Assembly: GCA_903871605.1 (NCBI GenBank)
Contig: CAIQHF010000018.1
Span: 101,245 to 165,244, forward strand
Reading direction: 5' to 3'
From: an uncultured Sphingomonadaceae bacterium
GTDB taxonomy: Bacteria > Pseudomonadota > Alphaproteobacteria > Sphingomonadales > Sphingomonadaceae
Length of the DNA: 64,000 nt
Position numbers and translations under genes: made by a program. This document shows positions 58,874 to 64,000 of the stretch, piece after piece (position 1 is the stretch's first letter; each line of letters opens with the position of its first letter). Under the pieces are notes generated by a model. That model was not told the origin of the DNA. It searched no databases and saw only the letters and a program-made list of their open reading frames with translations.

Positions 58874-59740
58874 ATGTCAGCCGACACCGCCGACTCGCGC
58901 GCGATTGCGCGCGCTACTCGATCATTGCTGAAGGGGGCCGGCGCCCAACTCGCCGGCAAGGCACGCGGCCGCGACCATGGCGAGGGCCGTCGCGTCCCGC
59001 GCCGACATAGCTACGAGGTCAACGACCCCCGGGCCACGCCCTGGACCAAGGTCGGGGATGGCTCCTACGTTCAGGGCACCATGCATTGCGAGGCGCTGCT
59101 GAAGACGGCTGAGGAGCTGTATCATGTGGATTGGAAGGCGCTGCCGCTCAGGGCAGTGCGCGAGGCGCGCGAGCGGCATGCTGCCTGCTCGGCCGAGCTC
59201 AACGAGCTGTTGAGCCGCGACGATGCGCCTACAGGTCGGCCGGCTGCCATCAGGCAAGAGCTCGGCCGCCTCGGCGCGCTCCTGGAGCGCGCGGACCTCA
59301 GCTTGCGACGAGTCGACCTGTCGGTGCTGAAAGCATTGCTGAAGAGGATCGACTTTAGAACCGGGCGGCTAGACCCCGCGATCGAGACAATCGCCGACGA
59401 TGCGGGATGTCACCGCAACAGCGTCGTAGGGGCGCTGCGCCGCCTGAAGGCGCATGGGCTCATCGATTGGGTGAGGCGCACGGTCCGCACCGGCAACGAG
59501 GGCGAGTTTGCGCCCCAGCTCGAGCAAACGTCAAACGCCTACCATTTCGACCACCGTCGGAAGATGGCGTCGCGCACTTGGCAGCGCTTCCTCCAGATCC
59601 TCACGTCGAAGCTGCGCAGGCTCGGTAGGATGGCAAAGGGCGTCGAGGTGCCCACAGAAGCCCCTAGCCGCCCCAAGAGCCCTGAGCTGGCCGCTGCGCT
59701 CGCCCGTATGGAGCTTACGCTCCAGAACGCGAGTACATGA
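58874..59740 (+). CDS. Winged-helix DNA-binding protein, possibly replication-related
   Basis: A 288-residue protein from ATG 58874 (MSADTADSRAI); ATG 58859 adds 5 residues. The middle has a long helical region (RAVREARERHAACSAELNEL). Residues about 155-205 resemble a winged helix-turn-helix: LDPAIETIADDAGCHRNSVV, GALRRLKAHGLIDWVRR. Such domains occur in plasmid/phage replication initiators and helix-turn-helix proteins of mobile elements. It is followed by a hairpin and a convergent integrase gene, consistent with being cargo of a second element. Confidence 0.6.
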   Translation: MSADTADSRAIARATRSLLKGAGAQLAGKARGRDHGEGRRVPRRHSYEVNDPRATPWTKVGDGSYVQGTMHCEALLKTAEELYHVDWKALPLRAVREARERHAACSAELNELLSRDDAPTGRPAAIRQELGRLGALLERADLSLRRVDLSVLKALLKRIDFRTGRLDPAIETIADDAGCHRNSVVGALRRLKAHGLIDWVRRTVRTGNEGEFAPQLEQTSNAYHFDHRRKMASRTWQRFLQILTSKLRRLGRMAKGVEVPTEAPSRPKSPELAAALARMELTLQNAST

Positions 59741-59780
59741 TATGTGCTCTATCCAGCCTTCAGGACTAAGGGGATGAGGA

Positions 59781-59804
59781 AGGGCTTCGCTTAGGCGAAG
59801 CCCT
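59781..59804. terminator. Hairpin between convergent winged-helix and integrase genes
   Basis: Perfect 10-bp stem AGGGCTTCGC / GCGAAGCCCT with loop TTAG. It is followed by GCGTAGATTTGTTGTT, a weak T-rich tract, and lies between convergent genes. Confidence 0.6.
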
Positions 59805-59965
59805 GCGTAGATTTGTTGTTCCCCCCATGCCGATACGGTCGGACCCGATCACCCTACAGCCCAGACGCGGCTGTCGGCGCGCGGCGGCTTGCGCCGCCAC
59901 GGTGTGTCCAGGGGGGAAGAGCACGGACCGTGCCACTCCTCTTTCCCGCGGCGCTTGGACCGGCG

Positions 59966-61183
59966 TCAGGATGGCGGGAAAAGATCGTCAGCCCACGCCT
60001 GGAATAACTCGCGTCGGCCGCGGAGCAGCTGGCTCCGATTATATGCGCCCTCGACCTTCCGATTGATGCCCTCCTCAAGCACCCCCTTCCCGGCTACATG
60101 TCCCAGGGCGCGATCGATCTGTGCGCGATCCTCCGGACGCTGCTCATTGAGGATCGTCGAGAAGGTCGCGCGCCAGCCATGCGGCACGTGCCGGCCCGCA
60201 AAACCCGCGCGCGCATAGAGCGCGCCGATCGCCGCTTCACCAATCTGCCCGCCGGTGCCGGCGGCGAAGATCAGGGAAAGCGGATCCTGCCCGCCGCGCG
60301 CCGCGGCGCGCAGGACATCGACGGCCTGGACGGATAGCGGCACGAGGTGGTCATTCGCCGAATCCTTCTTCTTGGCTGCCGCAAGCTTCATGCGCGCGGC
60401 TGGGATGCGCCACAGCGGCGCTGCGCCATCGAGGTCCTCGATCTCCGACCAGCGCGCCCCGCGCAGCGCCGCGAGGCGGACCGCCGTCAGTGCGAGAAAC
60501 CGCGACGCCAGTTTCACAACCGGCGCGACGTCGACCAACTCGGCCGCGGCGAGCAGCTCGCGCGCCTCGGCTATCTCGAGCACGGCTGGGTGATGGCGCG
60601 CCGGCGCCGGCGGCATCAATGCGCGACCGACGATCGCCGCAGGATCTGTCTCGACCAGGCCCTCAGCGATCGCGAACGAAAATATCGCCGAGATCCGCTG
60701 ACGCACGCGGCGCGCGGTCTCGAGGCGGCCACGCTGCTCGACTGAACGCAAGGCGTTCAGCACGACGGGAACGGTGATCGCGCCGATCGGCATGGCGCCG
60801 ATCGCGGGGAAGACGTCGCGCTCGAGGCTGGCGATAACGTCGCCGGCGTGCACGGCGGTCCAGCGCGGCAGCATATGCTCATGCCAGCGCCGGCCGATAT
60901 CGTCGAACCTATGGACCTGCAGCGCTGCCGCTCCGACGATGCGCGGATCCTCGCCGCGATCGCGACGCTCCCGCGCGAGCTCGGCCCGGGCCCGGGCAGC
61001 ATCGAGCGAGATCTCCGGCCACGCGCCGATCGTCAGCAGCTGCTCGCGGCCTGCCCATTGAAACCGCCAGCGGAAGGTCTTCCGGCCGTTGGGCGCGACG
61101 AAGAGGTGCAGGCCGCGCTCGTCGGATAGCTTGAAGGCGGCCGCACGCGGCCGCGCGGCTTTCACCGCGGCGTTGGTCAGCAT
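59966..61183 (-). CDS. Second P4-type tyrosine recombinase / integrase
   Basis: A 405-residue integrase, clearly different from the one at 22739. The arm-binding domain has LSDERGLHLFVAPNGRKTFR and LTIGAWPEISLDAARARAEL. The catalytic domain has Arg in VRLAALRGARWSEIED, His-x-x-Arg in PHGWRATFSTIL and a Tyr in KVEGAYNRSQLL. It probably belongs to a second mobile element that begins right of tRNA-Ser. No direct repeat for it was found in the window, so its attachment site is not defined. Confidence 0.92.
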   Translation of the reverse strand: MLTNAAVKAARPRAAAFKLSDERGLHLFVAPNGRKTFRWRFQWAGREQLLTIGAWPEISLDAARARAELARERRDRGEDPRIVGAAALQVHRFDDIGRRWHEHMLPRWTAVHAGDVIASLERDVFPAIGAMPIGAITVPVVLNALRSVEQRGRLETARRVRQRISAIFSFAIAEGLVETDPAAIVGRALMPPAPARHHPAVLEIAEARELLAAAELVDVAPVVKLASRFLALTAVRLAALRGARWSEIEDLDGAAPLWRIPAARMKLAAAKKKDSANDHLVPLSVQAVDVLRAAARGGQDPLSLIFAAGTGGQIGEAAIGALYARAGFAGRHVPHGWRATFSTILNEQRPEDRAQIDRALGHVAGKGVLEEGINRKVEGAYNRSQLLRGRRELFQAWADDLFPPS

Positions 61184-61215
61184 AAGATCCTCGGACAGTC
61201 AGGGGATGCGGTTCG

Positions 61216-61476
61216 ATGAGCGACGAGATCCGCGAGGGGGATGTGGTTGTGTGCGTCGACGCACGTACGCCCTTCGCGAATCCACGTTTCCCACCGCCGG
61301 GAACGATCCTGACGGAAGGACGCCTATACCGCGCGCGGGATGTTCGGCTGACCACGATGTTCGTCGACGGCGTTCGCTGGGCAGTGGAGATGCGGCGCTT
61401 TCGGAAGCTCCCGCCCGCCGATCAGGCATTCATCGAAGAGATGCGGGCGCTCAGACAGGTGCCGGCGAACACATAA
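61216..61476 (+). CDS. Small hypothetical protein (86 aa), element-associated
   Basis: MSDEIREGDVVVCVDARTPF, then a beta-rich body (GTILTEGRLYRARDV) and a Leu/Arg-rich tail. Its composition is like the small SH3-type proteins of phages and prophage-like elements. It is divergent from the integrase. Confidence 0.6.
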   Translation: MSDEIREGDVVVCVDARTPFANPRFPPPGTILTEGRLYRARDVRLTTMFVDGVRWAVEMRRFRKLPPADQAFIEEMRALRQVPANT

Positions 61477-61522
61477 TTTAATGTGCGGGCGACCATTTTC
61501 TTGGCGTCAGGAATATGATCGT

Positions 61523-61541
61523 GGCGGACAATCCCTCCGCC
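61523..61541. repeat. Hairpin repeat copy 1 (GGCGGA...TCCGCC)
   Basis: GGCGGAC-AATCC-CTCCGCC followed by GCGG. The stem is 6 bp plus one mismatch. It is the same structure as copies at 62173 and 63507. Confidence 0.45.
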
Positions 61542-61615
61542 GCGGCAACGCCCATCGGTCGGGTTTCCGGGCGCTCTTGGGAGCGCCTCGAGGGCCGGTA
61601 CCCCAGCCGGTACCC

Positions 61616-61864
61616 TTACGGCAGGCGTTCGGTGGTATCGCTGTAGTTGCGCTCGGCGATCTTTGCTTCGTGCCCATTGGCATAGACGACGATGTCTTCC
61701 GGATGGAGCTCGCGGCGCATGCGCGTGTCGTTTCCCATATGGATGAAACCGGGGCTCCCCCAAATGCGCACCGCAGACCAATATTCCTCGCCGCGGAACC
61801 CGACGAAGTGAACCACCGGCTTCACCGTCCCGTCTACGAGGCGGTCTTTAGCCGCCGCTTGCAT
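61616..61864 (-). CDS. Small hypothetical protein (82 aa)
   Basis: MQAAAKDRLVDGTVKPVVHF, then a Trp/Gly-rich middle (EEYWSAVRIWGSPGFIHM) and HPEDIVVYANGHEAKIAER. The sequence is well balanced and probably folded, but no family is recognised. It lies in the right-hand element. Confidence 0.6.
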   Translation of the reverse strand: MQAAAKDRLVDGTVKPVVHFVGFRGEEYWSAVRIWGSPGFIHMGNDTRMRRELHPEDIVVYANGHEAKIAERNYSDTTERLP

Positions 61865-61963
61865 ATTCGCCTCCCGCGCCTGATCTGTTGGCGATCGCTC
61901 GCCTCAGCTCGGACTGTATAGCACGAGAAGGTTGCCGGGCATTTTAGCGATGGAAGACCATTT

Positions 61964-62161
61964 ATGGCGAACGAAGGCGCAGAAGTTGGCCCGGATGATT
62001 TCGAGCGAAAGCTCGCTGCCGCGAACGTGGCTAACCGTTCAAACCCGCGGATCGTCGATAACGGCGACGTCACCTACCACAATTTTGACGATGCTTCCGG
62101 CAAGGAGATTGGCTGGATCTCCTACCGCAGTGGTGAAGTCATGGGATACACCATCCGCTAA
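61964..62161 (+). CDS. Small hypothetical protein (65 aa)
   Basis: MANEGAEVGPDDFERKLAAA, then NRSNPRIVDNGDVTYHNF and EIGWISYRSGEVMGYTIR. A short beta-rich protein with no known function; its composition differs from the shadow frames nearby. Confidence 0.55.
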   Translation: MANEGAEVGPDDFERKLAAANVANRSNPRIVDNGDVTYHNFDDASGKEIGWISYRSGEVMGYTIR

Positions 62162-62172
62162 CTGGCCCGTCT

Positions 62173-62191
62173 GGCGGAGATGCCCTCCGCC
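62173..62191. repeat. Hairpin repeat copy 2
   Basis: GGCGGAG-ATGCC-CTCCGCC, a perfect 7-bp stem with a 5-base loop, followed by GCGGTC. It lies directly after the stop of the 65-aa gene and could act as a terminator. Confidence 0.5.
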
Positions 62192-62257
62192 GCGGTCGCC
62201 GGATGCCTTGCCGGAGAACGGGCATGATACCCGTTCTCCGGCTCGCGGTACCGCAGA

Positions 62258-63058
62258 TCAGCCGAAGTTGCGGACGACCAGCTCGACGACCTTTTTCGCC
62301 CCGCCGGCGCTCGCTGTGCTCAACGACCAGGTCGTGGGGACCTCATCGACACGGAAGCGGCCGAAGACCTCCCGCGCGCCCTCGGTATCGTTGATCGAGA
62401 GGATGAATTTGCCGGCGATGGCTGCGAGCTGGCGGGCGATGAGCTCGAAGTCGGCGCGCTCAAACACGCCGGCGCCGTAGTCGCCCTCCCCACCCCAGTA
62501 TGGCGGATCGAGATAGAACAGCGTTTCCGCCGAATCGTAGCGCTCGATCAGGTTCGCGTAGGGCAGCTGCTCGATCGTAACCGCCGCCAGGCGATCGCCG
62601 ATATCGGTGAGCATCGGTCCGAGCTCGGTAACATTGAAGCGCCCCGGCGTGCGTCGATCGACGCCAAAGTGTCGGCCGACAACCTTGCCGCCGAACGCCA
62701 GGCGCTGAAGATACAGGAACCGGACTGCGCGCTGCAGATCGGTCAGATGCTCAGGCGCAATAGCCTTCAGGCGGTCGAACTCATGCCGGCTCGTGAGCAG
62801 GAACCGCATCTGCTCCAAGAAATAGCCGTTGTGCTCGCGGAGGATCCGAAAGAGCGTCGCGACATCGCCGGAGATGTCGTTGATGACCTCCGCTCGCGCC
62901 GCCCTCGAGCGCTTGAAGAAAATCCCGCCCATGCCGACGAAGGGCTCGACATAGGTTCGGTGCGGCGTGGCGTCGATCAGGGCGCATAGGCGCTTCGACA
63001 GGTTGCGCTTGCCGCCCTGGTAGGGCGCGGGGGTACGAACAGCGATTGACGCGTGCAT
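62258..63058 (-). CDS. DNA adenine methyltransferase (Dam/D12 class)
   Basis: A 266-residue N6-adenine methyltransferase. The AdoMet-binding motif is YVEPFVGMGGIFFKRS (FxGxG type), the catalytic motif is FYLDPPYWGGEG, and VINDISGDVATLF is the intervening Asp motif. The opening TPAPYQGGKRNL is also typical. It methylates adenine in a short DNA sequence that cannot be named from the protein. I use ATG 63058 because the frame upstream is Ser/Ala-rich shadow sequence. No restriction enzyme is adjacent, so it may be an orphan or protective methylase of the element. Confidence 0.88.
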   Translation of the reverse strand: MHASIAVRTPAPYQGGKRNLSKRLCALIDATPHRTYVEPFVGMGGIFFKRSRAARAEVINDISGDVATLFRILREHNGYFLEQMRFLLTSRHEFDRLKAIAPEHLTDLQRAVRFLYLQRLAFGGKVVGRHFGVDRRTPGRFNVTELGPMLTDIGDRLAAVTIEQLPYANLIERYDSAETLFYLDPPYWGGEGDYGAGVFERADFELIARQLAAIAGKFILSINDTEGAREVFGRFRVDEVPTTWSLSTASAGGAKKVVELVVRNFG

Positions 63059-63477
63059 GCTTGGCTTGGTCCTTGCGGAAGAAGCACGTCGGCTAGCCGC
63101 GCTGGTGGTGCCGACCGGGATGATCGGCAATGCCTGGCCGCGATCGCGGCATCAGGATCTGGGAGGCCGCGGAGCCCGCGGCGAAGATGGGTGGATCTCT
63201 GCGCGGCCAGCACCAGGTCGGAACCGGGTGTTTAGCCGCGCAGGACCACGGGGGATAACTGCGCCCCGAGTATTTCCCCGAAGGGTATTCTATTTCACGG
63301 GACACCCGGCGAACCGGTACCCGTGGTCAAACCGCGCGCGCGGGCCACTCCTAACGGCTAAGCTCAGAGCAGCTCTGCGATCATGCCACGGCTGTCAGGA
63401 TAAATTAAGCCCTGATCGGTATTCGAGGGACCTCGCCGCCTGGGCCCGGCCGGCTAAAATAGCCGGGCACCACCATC
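63059..63477. other. Intergenic region without a convincing gene
   Basis: About 420 bp upstream of the methyltransferase. It contains several short open frames on both strands with no domain support and no strong ribosome site. Confidence 0.4.
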
Positions 63478-63687
63478 ATGCATAATTATGCAGCAATATG
63501 CATAGCGGCGGAGGCGCCCTCCGCCGCGGTCAACAGCGTCAGCGCGATCGACGATCGCGATACCCGCTATTTCGATGACCAATACCGCATAGCGCCTAGG
63601 AAAGGCCCGGCTTTACGTGTATTGCAGTGCGGCAACTTCGCGGTGGGGATTCGCGATGAGCTTCCTGTGTTCGATCCGCGGCCATAA
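63478..63687 (+). CDS. Small hypothetical ORF (69 aa), weakly supported
   Basis: MHNYAAICIAAEAPSAAVNS and a middle with DDRDTRYFDDQYRIAPRKG. Its first part lies over hairpin repeat copy 3, and its end overlaps the next gene in another frame, so it may not be real. Confidence 0.3.
   Translation: MHNYAAICIAAEAPSAAVNSVSAIDDRDTRYFDDQYRIAPRKGPALRVLQCGNFAVGIRDELPVFDPRP
63507..63525. repeat. Hairpin repeat copy 3
   Basis: GGCGGAG-GCGCC-CTCCGCC, a perfect 7-bp stem, followed by GCGGTC as in copy 2. Confidence 0.5.
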
Positions 63688-63850
63688 GCGCGATCGGCGT
63701 TCCGCTTGGCACGACACGCTGGACTGGCGGTCGAACTGTGCCCGCTGCGGTGCGCCAATGCTGAAGGACTCGATCTCGGGGGAGTGGCGGGTGTTCGATC
63801 CCGAGACCGACTTCTCGCTCGATCGTACGGGTAAGCCGACGAGCGGCTGA
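63656..63850 (+). CDS. Small zinc-ribbon-like protein (64 aa)
   Basis: MSFLCSIRGHKRDRRSAWHD, then SNCARCGAPMLKD and EWRVFDPETDFSLDR. The Cys at residue 5, the CxxC pair and the nearby His make a zinc site plausible. I recall short proteins of this design in sphingomonad genomes, often annotated as hypothetical. Function unknown. Confidence 0.6.
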   Translation: MSFLCSIRGHKRDRRSAWHDTLDWRSNCARCGAPMLKDSISGEWRVFDPETDFSLDRTGKPTSG

Positions 63851-63853
63851 TCC

Positions 63854-64000
63854 TCAGATGGCGCCCGCCGGATAGTCCGGCAGCGGTGTCTTTCCCCCCG
63901 TCCGCACCCATTCGCGATAGGCCTCGGCATAGCCGTTCGTCTCGAACGTCTCGCCGAGATAGTGCCGGCCGCCCATCTCCTGCCCGCTGGCGTCGACATA
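63854..64000 (-). CDS. Partial CDS (C-terminal 48 residues), hypothetical
   Basis: The minus strand reads into the window: YVDASGQEMGGRHYLGETFE, then AYREWVRTGGKTPLPDYPAG and a TGA at 63854-63856. The composition is that of a real protein, but too little is visible to assign a family. Confidence 0.6.
   Translation of the reverse strand, partial: YVDASGQEMGGRHYLGETFETNGYAEAYREWVRTGGKTPLPDYPAGAI

Noticed and set aside
1..64000. CRISPR array
   Set aside because: No regularly spaced identical repeats and no cas-like genes were seen anywhere in the window.

Overview
The window is high-GC DNA from an alphaproteobacterium, most likely a sphingomonad (Sphingomonas or a close relative). This is inferred from the density of TonB-dependent receptors, the Caulobacter-type xylose genes (XylX and XylB), and the many Sphingomonas-style small proteins. 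The species cannot be fixed from the sequence alone.

Layout. 0-22.5 kb looks like ordinary chromosome. It holds a methionine aminopeptidase (cut by the window edge), a CinA-type protein, a TetA-like efflux pump, a glycine-zipper protein and a dienelactone hydrolase. Next comes a pentose/aldose block: aldose epimerase, a LacI-type repressor, a sugar/H+ symporter, D-xylose dehydrogenase XylB and 2-keto-3-deoxyxylonate dehydratase XylX. Matching LacI-type operators lie in front of the epimerase/repressor pair and in front of xylX. After it are a PhoP/PhoQ-like two-component pair with an OB-fold protein, a SleB-like cell wall hydrolase, a Tat-exported beta-propeller, tRNA-Gly, a large TonB-dependent receptor and two overlapping small genes.

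22.5-58.5 kb is an integrated element of about 36 kb. It is bounded by an imperfect 24-bp direct repeat. One copy is the 3' end of tRNA-Ser(GCU) at the right edge, and the other lies just upstream of a P4-type integrase at the left edge. Two identically spaced GTGGGCA pairs lie just inside the two ends and look like integrase arm sites. Cargo, left to right: a DUF2971 protein, a ParDE toxin-antitoxin pair, an IS1595-family transposon carrying passenger genes (including an HNH-like protein), a tripartite RND efflux operon, and a two-component regulator with two paralogous histidine kinases. There follow two paralogous small exported proteins and a porin. Three copies of an 18-bp palindrome, AGTGAAATNNATTTCACT, tie the efflux, sensor and porin genes into one probable regulon. 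Further right are a ModE-like/ModA-like pair divergent from a TonB receptor, an amidohydrolase remnant, and a TetR-TonB receptor-SDR-hydrolase-SDR-acyl-CoA ligase cluster that looks catabolic.

Right of tRNA-Ser (58.6-64 kb) lies what appears to be a second mobile element. It has another P4-type integrase, a winged-helix protein, a Dam-type DNA adenine methyltransferase, several small orphan genes and three copies of a short GC-rich hairpin repeat. It continues past the window edge.
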